In this document: positions 34,753-43,651 of the stretch, in pieces
Position numbering within the stretch: position 1 is the stretch's first letter
How the letters are laid out: every line of letters begins with the position of its first letter
From: Rhizobium phaseoli
GTDB lineage: Bacteria; Pseudomonadota; Alphaproteobacteria; Rhizobiales; Rhizobiaceae
DNA: 64,000 nucleotides
Reading direction: 5' to 3'
Assembly (NCBI RefSeq): GCF_010668805.1
Contig: NZ_WUFT01000002.1
Location: 186,001-250,000, forward strand
Made by a program: the position numbers and the translations under genes
Notes under the pieces: model-generated
Database searches by the model: none
Seen by the model: only the letters and a program-made list of their open reading frames with translations
Told to the model about the DNA's origin: nothing

Positions 34753-36339
34753 ATGCTGAAACAGCTACTGACAACGATCGCAATTACCGGCACCCTGGTA
34801 ACAACGCAGCCCGCCTTCGCGGCATCGCCGCCCAATATGCTTGTCATCGGCACCAATCTCACCGGTATCCGGACGCTCGATCCGGCCCAGAACAATGCCC
34901 GCACGGTTTCCGAACTGATCTCCAATCTTTACGACAACCTCGTTCAGCTGTCGCCAGACGATCTGAAGACGCTGAAGCCGATGCTTGCGACACAATGGGG
35001 CGTCTCGGACGACGGCAAGATCATCACGCTCACCTTGCGCGACGACGCCGTTTTCCAGAGCGGCAACAAAGTGACCGCCGAGGATGCTGCCTGGTCGATC
35101 CAGCGCGTTATCAAGATGGGCCAGGTCGGATCCACCGACGTCGCACTCTGGGGCTTCACGCCTGAAAACGTCGAAAAGCTCGTTCGGGCAAAGGATGAAC
35201 ATACACTCGAGATCGAACTGCCGCAGAGCGTGAATACCGACCTGGTACTCTATTCGCTGGCGGGCTCGTCACTCGGCATTGTCGACAAGAAGACCGTGCT
35301 GTCGCATGAGGCGAATGCCGATTTCGGCGGCGCCTGGCTTTCGGCCAATTCCGCCGGCAGCGGACCGTTCAGCCTGGCGCAATGGCGGCCGAACGACGTC
35401 GCGATCTTCAATGCGCAGCCGAAATATTGGGGCGGCAAGCCGGCCATGGCCCGCGTCGTCGCCCGCCACATCCCTGAATCCGGCAATCTGCGGCTGCAGC
35501 TCGAAGCTGGCGACGTCGATGTCGGCCAGTATGTGGCAAGCGGCGATCTCGATGCGCTGTCCACCAACAAGGATATGGTCATCGACAATGTCCCGGGTCT
35601 CGGCTTCTATTATATCGCCCTCAACCAGAAAGACCCGGATCTGCAGAAGCCGAAGGTTCGCGAGGCCTTCCAGCACGCCTTTGACTGGAAAGCGATCTCC
35701 GGCAACATCATGCGGTATACCGGCTTTCCCTGGCAGTCGATGATCCCGCGCGGCATGATCGGCGCGCCCGACGAGGCTGCCGCCCGCTATGACTACGATC
35801 CAGCCAAAGCCAAGCAGCTGCTGGCGGAGGCCGGATATCCCAACGGTTTGAAGAAGGTCCTTAATCCGTCGGGGGCCGCGACCTTGCCCTTCGCCGAGGC
35901 GCTGCAGGCGAGCGCCCGGGCCGCCGGCCTCGATCTCGATCTGGTGCCCGGCGAATTCACGCCCGCTTTCCGCGAGCGCAAATTCGAAGTGTTGCTCGGC
36001 AATTCCGGCGCCCGGCTGCCCGATCCCTTCGCCGTCGCCACACAATATGCCTTCAACCCCGACAATAGCGACGAGGCGCGGCTCGGCAGCTATTATCTCT
36101 GGCGCACGGGCATGAAGGTGGACGACCTCAATTCGCTCATTGATCAATCGATGAAAGAGCGCGATACGGCCAAGCGCACGGATATCTTCAAGAAGATGGA
36201 CGGCATTTACACCGGCATGGCCGCCCCGCTCGTCATCTTCTTCCAGCGAACCGACCCGTATGTCATGCGCGCCAACGTCAAAGGCTATCACGGACATACA
36301 ACCTGGTCGACGCGCTGGCATGACGTGACCAAGGAGTAG
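34753..36339 (+). CDS. Family-5 extracellular solute-binding protein, Sec signal
   Basis: 528 residues from ATG 34753 (GGGAGGT upstream). Sec signal MLKQLLTTIAITGTLVTTQPAFAA. The mature body is of the DppA/OppA class: LDPAQNNARTVSELISNLYDNLV, LATQWGVSDDGKIITLTLRDDAVFQSGNKVTAEDAAWSIQR, and VREAFQHAFDWKAISGNIMRY. It is the periplasmic receptor of the second importer in this locus and is only distantly like the binding protein at 29045, so the two should differ in ligand. Confidence 0.94.
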   Translation: MLKQLLTTIAITGTLVTTQPAFAASPPNMLVIGTNLTGIRTLDPAQNNARTVSELISNLYDNLVQLSPDDLKTLKPMLATQWGVSDDGKIITLTLRDDAVFQSGNKVTAEDAAWSIQRVIKMGQVGSTDVALWGFTPENVEKLVRAKDEHTLEIELPQSVNTDLVLYSLAGSSLGIVDKKTVLSHEANADFGGAWLSANSAGSGPFSLAQWRPNDVAIFNAQPKYWGGKPAMARVVARHIPESGNLRLQLEAGDVDVGQYVASGDLDALSTNKDMVIDNVPGLGFYYIALNQKDPDLQKPKVREAFQHAFDWKAISGNIMRYTGFPWQSMIPRGMIGAPDEAAARYDYDPAKAKQLLAEAGYPNGLKKVLNPSGAATLPFAEALQASARAAGLDLDLVPGEFTPAFRERKFEVLLGNSGARLPDPFAVATQYAFNPDNSDEARLGSYYLWRTGMKVDDLNSLIDQSMKERDTAKRTDIFKKMDGIYTGMAAPLVIFFQRTDPYVMRANVKGYHGHTTWSTRWHDVTKE

Positions 36340-36344
36340 AGCGC

Positions 36345-37442
36345 GTGGCGAACGCCGATCTGACATCGAAGCAGGAGAGCAGCCGTCATTCTCAGGTGGG
36401 CGGGTTTGCCGATGCGGCCCCCCACCCCTTGACGAGCCTGCTACGACGCCTGGCGGGGCGCGTGGTGGCTGTTGTCACCACGCTTCTCGGCCTGCTCTTC
36501 CTGACCTTTTCGATGGGCCGTCTGCTTCCCGCCGACCCGGTACTCGCTATCACCGGGCCGGAGGTCAGCAAGGAGGTCTATGATCGGGTCTTCAACGAGT
36601 TGGGGCTCGGGCAGCCGATCTGGATGCAGTTCCTCTCCTATGTCGGCAAGATCGCCACAGGCGACCTCGGCACGTCGGCAACGACGGGCCAGCCGATCCT
36701 CACCGATCTCATGATGATCTTTCCCGCGACGATTGAGCTTGCCATCATCGCCATGATCATCGGCGCCATTATCGGCATTCCCTTAGGCGTCACGGCTGCC
36801 GTCAGGCGCGGAACGATCATAGATCACATCGCCCGAATCATCGCCCTCGCCGGCCACTCCATCCCGATTTTCTGGACCGGACTGATGGCGCTCTTCATCT
36901 TCTACGCCAAGCTCAAGCTGGTCGGCGCATCGGGCCGGGTCGATGTCTTCTACGAGGGCCTCGTGACGCCGATGACCGGCTTTCTCCTGATCGACGCGGC
37001 AATCCAGCAGCAATGGGACGTGTTTCAGAATGCGGTCGGCCACATCATCCTGCCGGCGTCGATCCTCGGCTATTATTCCGTCGCCTATATCAGCCGCATG
37101 TCACGAAGCTTCATGCTGGAGCAACTCAACCAGGAATACATCATCACCGCGCGGGCAAAGGGGCTCGGCACCCGCAAGGTCGTCTGGCGTCATGCCTTCA
37201 GGAACATTCGCGTGCAGCTCCTGACGATCCTGGCGCTGACCTTCGGCGGCCTGCTCGAGGGCGCGGTGCTGATCGAGACGGTCTTCGGCTGGCCCGGGCT
37301 CGGCCAATATCTCACCCGCGGGCTGCAGATGAACGACATGAATGTCGTGATGGGTTCGGTGCTGACGATCGGCGCCGTCTTCCTGACCATCAACATCCTG
37401 TCGGATGTCCTCTATCGCATTCTTGATCCGAGAACACGGTGA
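36345..37442 (+). CDS. Family-5 ABC importer permease, OppB/DppB type
   Basis: 365 residues, GTG start with AAGGAG upstream (overlapping the previous stop region). It has an N-terminal cytoplasmic tail of ~35 residues, then six helices: FLTFSMGRLLPADPV, and the EAA loop QEYIITARAKGLGTRKVVWRHAFRN followed by GAVLIETVFGWPGLGQYL. Channel subunit of the second importer. Confidence 0.94.
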   Translation: MANADLTSKQESSRHSQVGGFADAAPHPLTSLLRRLAGRVVAVVTTLLGLLFLTFSMGRLLPADPVLAITGPEVSKEVYDRVFNELGLGQPIWMQFLSYVGKIATGDLGTSATTGQPILTDLMMIFPATIELAIIAMIIGAIIGIPLGVTAAVRRGTIIDHIARIIALAGHSIPIFWTGLMALFIFYAKLKLVGASGRVDVFYEGLVTPMTGFLLIDAAIQQQWDVFQNAVGHIILPASILGYYSVAYISRMSRSFMLEQLNQEYIITARAKGLGTRKVVWRHAFRNIRVQLLTILALTFGGLLEGAVLIETVFGWPGLGQYLTRGLQMNDMNVVMGSVLTIGAVFLTINILSDVLYRILDPRTR

Positions 37443-37446
37443 CGCC

Positions 37447-38382
37447 ATGACGATCTCCACCGAAAACGTAGACAGCGCCAATGCCGGCGGTTTCCGCAAA
37501 TGGCTGCTGGCGCCGGAGCCTCAGGGCTGGTTTCAGTCGTCGACGCAGCAGATCCATCAGGGCTGGCTGAAGTTCAGCCTGCACCCGCTTGGCCTAGCAG
37601 GCCTATTCATCGTCGTGCTGTTGATCGTGGTGGCGACGGCAGCCCCTCTGCTCACAAGCTACGATCCGATCGCGCAGGACATGGCCGGGCGGCTGGCGCC
37701 GCCCTCGGCAGCCCATCTTCTCGGCACCGATAATTTCGGCCGCGACGTCTTTGCGCGGGTGATCTACGGCGCCCGCACGACCCTCTACATCATCATGCTG
37801 GTGACGGTCATCGTTGCCCCGCTCGGCTTGCTGATCGGCACCGTCTCGGGATATTTCGGCGGCATCGTCGATGAAATCCTCATGCGCATCACCGATATTT
37901 TCCTGTCCTTCCCCGGGCTGGTGCTGGCGCTCGGGTTCGCGGCAGCGCTCGGCCCCGGCATCACCAACGCGATCATCGCGATCTCGCTGACGGCCTGGCC
38001 GCCGATCGCTCGCCTGGCACGCGCCGAGACGCTCAGCCTTCGAAAAGCGGATTATATCGCCGCCGTGCGACTGCAGGGCGCGACGTCACTTGCGATCATC
38101 ATCCGCCACATCCTGCCGATGTGCATCCCCTCGGTGATCGTCCGCGTCACCCTCAACATGGCCGGTATCATCATCACTGCCGCCGGTCTCGGCTTTCTCG
38201 GCCTTGGCGCGCAGCCGCCCTGGCCGGAATGGGGTTCGATGGCCGCCAGCGGTCGTGAATTCATGCTCGACAGCCCGTGGGTGATCGCAGCACCCGGCAT
38301 TGCCATTGCGCTCGTCAGCCTCGCCTTCAACCTCGTCGGCGATGCGCTTCGTGATGTTCTTGATCCGAGAGGTTCGGAATGA
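37447..38382 (+). CDS. Family-5 ABC importer permease, OppC/DppC type
   Basis: 311 residues from ATG 37447. A DppC-type core (LLTSYDPIAQDMAGRLAPPSAAHLLGTDNFGRDVFARVIYGARTTL) with the EAA loop KADYIAAVRLQGATSLAIIIRHILPM and GLGFLGLGAQPPWPEWG. It starts just after the previous stop and its own stop overlaps the next ATPase start. Confidence 0.95.
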   Translation: MTISTENVDSANAGGFRKWLLAPEPQGWFQSSTQQIHQGWLKFSLHPLGLAGLFIVVLLIVVATAAPLLTSYDPIAQDMAGRLAPPSAAHLLGTDNFGRDVFARVIYGARTTLYIIMLVTVIVAPLGLLIGTVSGYFGGIVDEILMRITDIFLSFPGLVLALGFAAALGPGITNAIIAISLTAWPPIARLARAETLSLRKADYIAAVRLQGATSLAIIIRHILPMCIPSVIVRVTLNMAGIIITAAGLGFLGLGAQPPWPEWGSMAASGREFMLDSPWVIAAPGIAIALVSLAFNLVGDALRDVLDPRGSE

Positions 38383-39236
38383 CAGAGCCCCTGATCGATA
38401 TTCGCAACCTCGAAATCGCCTATGGCGGTGGGCACATGCGCGCGGTGCGGGGCGTCAGCTTTGCACTTGGACAGGAAAAACTCGGCATCGTCGGCGAATC
38501 CGGATCGGGAAAATCGACCGTCGGCCGAGCGATCATGAAGCTGCTGCCGCCGACCGCGATCGTCCGGGCCGAGCGAATGGCTTTTCGCGACGTCGACCTC
38601 CTCAAGGCAGACGAGCGGAGGATGATGACGATCAGGGGGCGGCGGATCGGCCTGATCCTGCAGGACCCGAAATATTCGCTCAATCCGGTCATGCGGATCG
38701 GCGAACAGATCGCCGAAACCTACCGCTTCCATCATCCAAAGGTCAGCAAGGCAAAAACCCACGCCCAGGCGCTCGACATGCTCGAAGCCGTCCAGATCCG
38801 CGATCCCGAGCGGGTCGCCCGCCTCTATCCGCACGAGATATCGGGCGGTATGGGCCAGCGTGTGATGATCGCCATGATGCTGATTGCCGAGCCCGAAGTG
38901 CTGATCGCCGACGAGCCGACATCGGCACTCGACGTGACGGTCAGGCTTGAGATCCTGGCCCTGCTCGACGAACTCGTTGCACGCCGCAATCTTGGCCTGA
39001 TCTTCATCAGTCACGACCTCAATCTCATCAGGAATTTCTGCGACCGCGTCCTCATCATGTATGCGGGCCGCGTCGTGGAAGTGCTCGAGGCGCGCGATCT
39101 CGACAGGGCCAGACATCCTTATACCCAAGGGTTGCTGGCATCCCTGCCGACAATCGACAATCCCCCTGCCCGGCTGCCGATCCTGAAGCGGGATCCCGCC
39201 TGGCTTGACGACCTCGCACTGGAGCCGCCGCGGTGA
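38379..39236 (+). CDS. Family-5 ABC importer ATP-binding protein, DppD type
   Basis: 285 residues: Walker [15 protein letters not shown]-loop [17 protein letters not shown], signature [16 protein letters not shown], Walker [13 protein letters not shown], and H-loop FISHDLN. It overlaps the permease gene (ATGA) and the second ATPase gene (GTGA). In contrast to the leftward importer, the two ATPases here are separate proteins. Confidence 0.95.
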   Translation: MTEPLIDIRNLEIAYGGGHMRAVRGVSFALGQEKLGIVGESGSGKSTVGRAIMKLLPPTAIVRAERMAFRDVDLLKADERRMMTIRGRRIGLILQDPKYSLNPVMRIGEQIAETYRFHHPKVSKAKTHAQALDMLEAVQIRDPERVARLYPHEISGGMGQRVMIAMMLIAEPEVLIADEPTSALDVTVRLEILALLDELVARRNLGLIFISHDLNLIRNFCDRVLIMYAGRVVEVLEARDLDRARHPYTQGLLASLPTIDNPPARLPILKRDPAWLDDLALEPPR

Positions 39237-39976
39237 TCAGAATAGACAATCTCACCATCCGTTTCGGACACGGCCAGCGGCCGGTTGTCAGAGATGTAAA
39301 CCTCACCGTCGAAAGGGGAACGGCATTCGGCCTGGTCGGCGAATCCGGCTGCGGCAAGTCCACGGTTCTCAGAGCCCTCTCCGGCCTCAACGCCAATTAT
39401 GACGGCAACATCGAACTCCAGGGCGAGACGCTGGACCGGCAGCGCAGCCGGCCGTTCTACCGCCGGGTGCAGATGGTGTTCCAGGACCCCTACGGGTCGC
39501 TCCACCCGCGCAAGACCATCCGCTCGCAGCTGAAGGAGCCGCTTCGCAACCAGGAACTGGATACCAACTCCGTCGATGTCAACGCGGTACTGAGATCGGT
39601 CGGCCTCGATCCGGCGCTGAGCTATAGATTTCCACATCAGCTTTCCGGCGGGCAGCGCCAGCGCGTGGCGATCGCCCGTGCCCTGATGCTGAACCCTGAT
39701 GTTCTGCTTCTCGACGAACCGACATCGGCGCTCGATGTATCGGTTCAGGCCGAAATCCTCAACCTGCTGCAGGATCTGCGCGCCGAGCGCGGCCTTACCT
39801 ATCTGCTCGTCAGCCACGATCTCGCCGTCGTCTCCCACATGTGCAGCCGCGTCGCCATCATGGAAGCGGGCGAGATCGTCGAACAGGTCGAGATCGAGGC
39901 CCTGCGAAGAGGCGCGGTCGAACATCCCTATTCGCAACGCCTGCTGCGCGCGAGCCGGATGTACGGAAGGGCGTAG
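39233..39976 (+). CDS. Family-5 ABC importer ATP-binding protein, DppF type
   Basis: 247 residues, GTG start overlapping the preceding stop. Walker A GESGCGKSTVLRA, Q-loop VFQDPYGSLHPRKTI, signature LSGGQRQRVAIARAL, Walker [13 protein letters not shown]. It is short for DppF, lacking the long C-terminal extension. Its last 54 bases (39923-39976, encoding HPYSQRLLRASRMYGRA) are repeated at 43570-43623. Confidence 0.94.
   Translation: MIRIDNLTIRFGHGQRPVVRDVNLTVERGTAFGLVGESGCGKSTVLRALSGLNANYDGNIELQGETLDRQRSRPFYRRVQMVFQDPYGSLHPRKTIRSQLKEPLRNQELDTNSVDVNAVLRSVGLDPALSYRFPHQLSGGQRQRVAIARALMLNPDVLLLDEPTSALDVSVQAEILNLLQDLRAERGLTYLLVSHDLAVVSHMCSRVAIMEAGEIVEQVEIEALRRGAVEHPYSQRLLRASRMYGRA
39923..39976 (+). 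repeat. 54-bp direct repeat, copy 1 (3' end of the ABC ATPase gene)
   Basis: Identical to 43570-43623 at 52 of 54 positions, same orientation, both ending on the TAG stop. The copies bracket the 3.6-kb kinase/regulator/methyltransferase/DedA segment. Confidence 0.9.
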
Positions 39977-40013
39977 CTGGCGACAGCTGTGGATTTTCGC
40001 CTTTAAGATCAGG

Positions 40014-41399
40014 TTACGACAGCGGCCTTACCGGTGGCGTAAGCGGGAAGGTCAGACGGAAGCAGGCGCCGGCACTGGGACCGGTCCGGACTTCGGCGTG
40101 TCCTCCATGCAGGCGCATAATCTTCTGGACGAGATCGAGGCCGAGGCCCACCCCACGACCATCGTGCCGCAGGCGATGGAAGGCCTCGAAAATCTGTTCT
40201 CGCTCCGCCTCTGGAACTCCCTTCCCCTCGTCACAGACCTCCAGCCATCCGGCTGCGGAGACACGAACGCTGATCGTTCCCTGTCTGCCGCCGTAGTTAA
40301 TGGCGTTTTGGACAAGGTTTGTCAGTGCGCGCTCGATGGATGTCTCGTCGCCGGACACCAGTATTTTGTCACCCTCCGGTTCGAAGCGCATTTCGTATCC
40401 GGCACCGAAGGCCAGCGGCGCAAGGTCGATGACGACGCGTTCGGCGAGGCCCACCAGGTCGACAGCTGTAAACGCGACCATCTGCTGTTCCAGACGCTGC
40501 AAGTCGAGAAGCTGGCCCGTCAGCGCGGTCAGCCTGGCGGCATCCTCCAGTAGGCGGACCTTCAACGGCCCGGACGGAAGCCCGGAAAGGCGCGTCGTCA
40601 GGATAGCGATCGGAGTGCGGAGCTCGTGGGCCGCATCGGTCAAAAACCTCCTGTGGCCGGTATATCCCTTGTCGAGCCTGGTAAGCGCTTCGTTGACGGC
40701 ATTGACGAAGGGTAAAATCTCAAGCGGCACGCCGCTGGCGGACAATCTCGTACCGCTCCGATGGATATCGATTTTCTTCGTCTCTTCGGCCGCGTGGTCG
40801 AGACCTTTCAGTGCGCGGCGAACGACGAACGGCGTCACAAGGAACGTTGCAACTGCGGTGATGGCGATCAATATCGCCATCACCGTCAGGAGACCTTGGC
40901 TCGACTCGAGTATCTGGGCAATGGTGACATGTCCCTGCGCGCCCGACATGATCTTGACCCGCCCGGCAGACGTTTCCTCCCAGTGGACTGTCGCGAGCGG
41001 CAATGCGTCCTTCTCGAAATTTTGGATCAGATCGGCATATGTGATGACATCCAACGCCGATACCGCAGACATGACCTCCAATGGGACGCGGCCTTCCGTC
41101 AGCTTCTGTCCGTTCGCATCTCGAACCAGAAACCAGAGATTGGGGATCTGCGATCTGAGTTGGACCAGTTCCTGCGTGGGGGAGATGAACAGCTTTCCGT
41201 CGGGGCCGCGTTGAATCGCGTTGCGCACCACTTCGGGTGTCGTCCTGTCATTGACCCCGTGATTGATGTATCCGAAATACCAGAGGAACCCGATCGTGGC
41301 GAACATGCCCACGAAGATCACCACCAGCATTGCGATCTGCGCGGTTGTGATATGCATGACCAACCGCCACCGCAGAGATCGGGGCCTGACGAGGCTCAT
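40014..41399 (-). CDS. Two-component sensor histidine kinase (OmpR-partner type)
   Basis: 461 residues: a first membrane helix (~18-42), a periplasmic sensor region (~45-165), a second helix (~170-192), a HAMP-like linker, then the phospho-acceptor His258 (DAAHELRTPIAILTTRL), NLVQNAINYGG, DEGKGV and GVGLGLDLVQKIMRLHGG. GAGGGAGGA precedes the ATG, which overlaps the regulator's stop by four bases. It is divergent from the methyltransferase/DedA pair, which suggests control of envelope lipid functions (inference). Confidence 0.94.
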   Translation of the reverse strand: MSLVRPRSLRWRLVMHITTAQIAMLVVIFVGMFATIGFLWYFGYINHGVNDRTTPEVVRNAIQRGPDGKLFISPTQELVQLRSQIPNLWFLVRDANGQKLTEGRVPLEVMSAVSALDVITYADLIQNFEKDALPLATVHWEETSAGRVKIMSGAQGHVTIAQILESSQGLLTVMAILIAITAVATFLVTPFVVRRALKGLDHAAEETKKIDIHRSGTRLSASGVPLEILPFVNAVNEALTRLDKGYTGHRRFLTDAAHELRTPIAILTTRLSGLPSGPLKVRLLEDAARLTALTGQLLDLQRLEQQMVAFTAVDLVGLAERVVIDLAPLAFGAGYEMRFEPEGDKILVSGDETSIERALTNLVQNAINYGGRQGTISVRVSAAGWLEVCDEGKGVPEAEREQIFEAFHRLRHDGRGVGLGLDLVQKIMRLHGGHAEVRTGPSAGACFRLTFPLTPPVRPLS

Positions 41400-42070
41400 G
41401 GTTCCTCCCTCAACAGATAGCCCACTCCCCTGACCCCGTTGACGATGACACCGCTGTCCGCATCCGCAAGTTTTCTGCGAAGGCGGGAAACCTGGGTGTC
41501 GAGTGCGTTCGGCTGCACCTCGTCATCGATTGCGAAGACGGCTTCCATCAACGACGACCGCGGCACCATACGGCCGAGGCGTCGCAACAGCGCTTCGAGG
41601 ACGAGCAATTCTCGGCGTGTCAACTCGATCGCGTTGTCGCCGACCCTGGCCTCGTGATTGAAGTGGTCATAAGAGAGCCGGCCGATCGTCACAATGTCGC
41701 GCTGCATCGTAGCTGGTCGGCGCTTGAGGGCTCGAAGCCGCGCCACAAGCTCCTCGAATGCGAAGGGCTTGGTCAGATAGTCGTCCGCGCCTTGTTCGAG
41801 GCCCTCGACACGGTCGGTCAGCTCCCCCCGGGCGGTCAGGACAAGTACTGGCACAAGGTTTCCTTGGGCGCGCAACTTCGGAATCAGAGACAGTCCTTCG
41901 CCATCGGAGAGTTGCCGGTCGAGAATAAGCACGTCATGCAGGCCGGGCGCAGTGATCAGCTCAGCGTCGGCAAGACTGGTCGCATGATCGAGAACCATGC
42001 CGCTGCCTGCAAGCGCGTCACGCAGCGCAGATGCCATCTCAGGCTCATCTTCAACCAACAATACTCTCAA
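41396..42070 (-). CDS. OmpR-family response regulator
   Basis: 224 residues: receiver with VEDEPEM, phospho-Asp51 (VLILDRQLSDGEGL), LTARGELTDRVEGLEQGADDYLTKPF, and a C-terminal winged helix (LTRRELLVLEALLRRLGRMVPRSSLMEAVF ... DTQVSRLRRKLADADSGVIVNGVRGVGYLL). The start is TTG at 42070 with TAGG six bases upstream. Partner of the kinase encoded next. Confidence 0.94.
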   Translation of the reverse strand: MRVLLVEDEPEMASALRDALAGSGMVLDHATSLADAELITAPGLHDVLILDRQLSDGEGLSLIPKLRAQGNLVPVLVLTARGELTDRVEGLEQGADDYLTKPFAFEELVARLRALKRRPATMQRDIVTIGRLSYDHFNHEARVGDNAIELTRRELLVLEALLRRLGRMVPRSSLMEAVFAIDDEVQPNALDTQVSRLRRKLADADSGVIVNGVRGVGYLLREEP

Positions 42071-42336
42071 GACGAACCTACCTCGTTGGAACGGCTTATC
42101 TTCTTACGGGCGCTCCATGTCGGCAACCTTGCACGAGAAACATAAGCCCGGTCTTTCTGAAATTCTGGCCAATCCGGACTGCGACAGACTGCCGACATGT
42201 AAAACTGACATTAGCTGTGTATGAGGCACAGAAGCTCTCTGCGTTCAGTCTGTGCCGTGACCTGGATCAACAATGATGTACACCCTAAAAATACTCGTCC
42301 CCTTGCCCTTGCCTTCCGAAGCGAACGGAGCGCGGC

Positions 42337-42918
42337 ATGGGTATCACTGATATTTTTCTGTTCCTTGGCGAATGGTTTCGCAATCCCCGCAGCGTTGCGG
42401 CCATTGCACCTTCCGGTCGCGCTTTGGCTTCATTGATAACAAGGAACATTACAGCGCGGACGGGAAAGGTTCTGGAACTTGGACCAGGAACGGGAGCATT
42501 CACGCAGGCCCTGATCGAACGCGGCGTCCGGGAAGAAAACCTCACTCTGATCGAGTGCAGTCCGGAGTTCGCACGGCTTCTGGAAGCGCGGTTTCCCCGC
42601 GCCCGGCTGTTGGAAATGAATGCAGACCAACTGAACCGGCTGACATTGTCAGACATTCCGGTCGGCGCAATCATCTGCGGCCTGGGACTGCTGAACATGT
42701 CGCATCAAAGGGTCGCCAGTATCATGAAAGGCGCCTTCTCCTGCTTAAAGTCCGGCGGCGAGTTCTTCCTGTTCACCTATGGGGCTGCCTGTCCGGTGCA
42801 CAAGTCCATACTTGCGGAACTCGGTCTTGAGGCCAAACGCCTGGGACGAGCTTATCTCAACCTTCCACCCGCAGCGGTCTATCGCATTACACGGCGTGCA
42901 GAGGAGACAATGGCATGA
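42337..42918 (+). CDS. Phospholipid N-methyltransferase-like SAM-dependent methyltransferase
   Basis: 193 residues, class I methyltransferase. An N-terminal FLFLGEWFRNPRSVAAIAPSGRALA segment of the kind seen in bacterial phosphatidylethanolamine N-methyltransferases is followed by the SAM motif VLELGPGTGAFTQALI and the acidic LIECSPEF, MNADQL. It may methylate phosphatidylethanolamine toward phosphatidylcholine, but rRNA-adenine-methylase-like relatives share this fold. GGAG precedes the ATG. It overlaps the DedA gene by ATGA. Confidence 0.82.
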   Translation: MGITDIFLFLGEWFRNPRSVAAIAPSGRALASLITRNITARTGKVLELGPGTGAFTQALIERGVREENLTLIECSPEFARLLEARFPRARLLEMNADQLNRLTLSDIPVGAIICGLGLLNMSHQRVASIMKGAFSCLKSGGEFFLFTYGAACPVHKSILAELGLEAKRLGRAYLNLPPAAVYRITRRAEETMA

Positions 42919-43526
42919 GCTCATCCGAGCTGTTGCCCTTGGTCGTTCAATTTGGCGTCTTGGGCATGTTCGCCGCGGCGGTGTTCGAAAAGACCATCCC
43001 CATCGTACCCTCCTATCTCATGTTGCTGATCTTCGGCTCCGCCACGTCGACGATCACGGCGCTGGCTGCCGTCATTGTCGTGACGTCCAGCGGCTCGTTG
43101 ATTGGGACAGCATGCGTCTACACGTTCGGCCGCTCTCTTGGAGAAGAGCGTGTCACTCAGGCGGTCGACAAATACGGGAGGTTCGTCTTTCTGCCCCTCG
43201 AACGTTATCGGCATCTTGCCAATGCCTATCGGCGAAATCACTTCGCTGTCTCACTCTGCGGCCAGATAATCCCTGTGGCGAGGCTTTACCTGTCGTTGCC
43301 GGCCGGCGTGCTCAAGCTGCGGGCCGATCGTTTTCTCGTCGCCTCGGCGATCGGGATCACAACCTATAACACCTTCTTCCTGACCACCGGATTCGTGTTG
43401 CGCGGAGCCGCCCATGATCCGGTCAAGACAGGCGTTCTCTTGTCCCTGGCGCTTGTGGCCGTTGAAATCGTGGTTGCAGGCAGCATGCGATGGCTAATGC
43501 AGCGGCAACGGACGGCGCAAACATAA
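42915..43526 (+). CDS. DedA-family membrane protein (VTT domain)
   Basis: 203 residues, about five hydrophobic segments. The VTT core reads FEKTIPIVPSYLMLLIFGS ... IGTACVYTFGRSLGE ... YRRNHFAVSLCGQIIPVARLYLSLPAGVLKL. DedA proteins are undecaprenyl-phosphate or phospholipid flippase-type membrane proteins. Translational coupling to the methyltransferase suggests joint work on membrane lipids. Confidence 0.9.
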   Translation: MSSSELLPLVVQFGVLGMFAAAVFEKTIPIVPSYLMLLIFGSATSTITALAAVIVVTSSGSLIGTACVYTFGRSLGEERVTQAVDKYGRFVFLPLERYRHLANAYRRNHFAVSLCGQIIPVARLYLSLPAGVLKLRADRFLVASAIGITTYNTFFLTTGFVLRGAAHDPVKTGVLLSLALVAVEIVVAGSMRWLMQRQRTAQT

Positions 43527-43569
43527 GCCTCAGACAGAGCAAGGGATAGTTCGTAGAGTGGACGGCGAG

Positions 43570-43623
43570 CATCCCTATTCGCAACGCCTGCTGCACGCGA
43601 GCCGGATGTACGAAAGGGCGTAG
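43570..43623 (+). pseudogene. Remnant of an ABC ATPase 3' end; 54-bp direct repeat copy 2
   Basis: 52 of 54 bases match the 3' end of the ABC ATPase gene (39923-39976). In frame it reads HPYSQRLLHASRMYERA then TAG. Weaker similarity may extend ~15-18 bases upstream; there is no start or rest of the gene. It is a duplication scar or the outer boundary of an inserted/rearranged segment. Confidence 0.85.
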
Positions 43624-43651
43624 CCATCCGGCGCGCCCTTGCTCTCTTGGG

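Noticed and set aside
43570..43623. Insertion-sequence or CRISPR-like origin for the 54-bp repeat
   Set aside because: Only two copies, 3.6 kb apart, and one is the coding end of an ABC ATPase; no terminal inverted repeats or transposase nearby.
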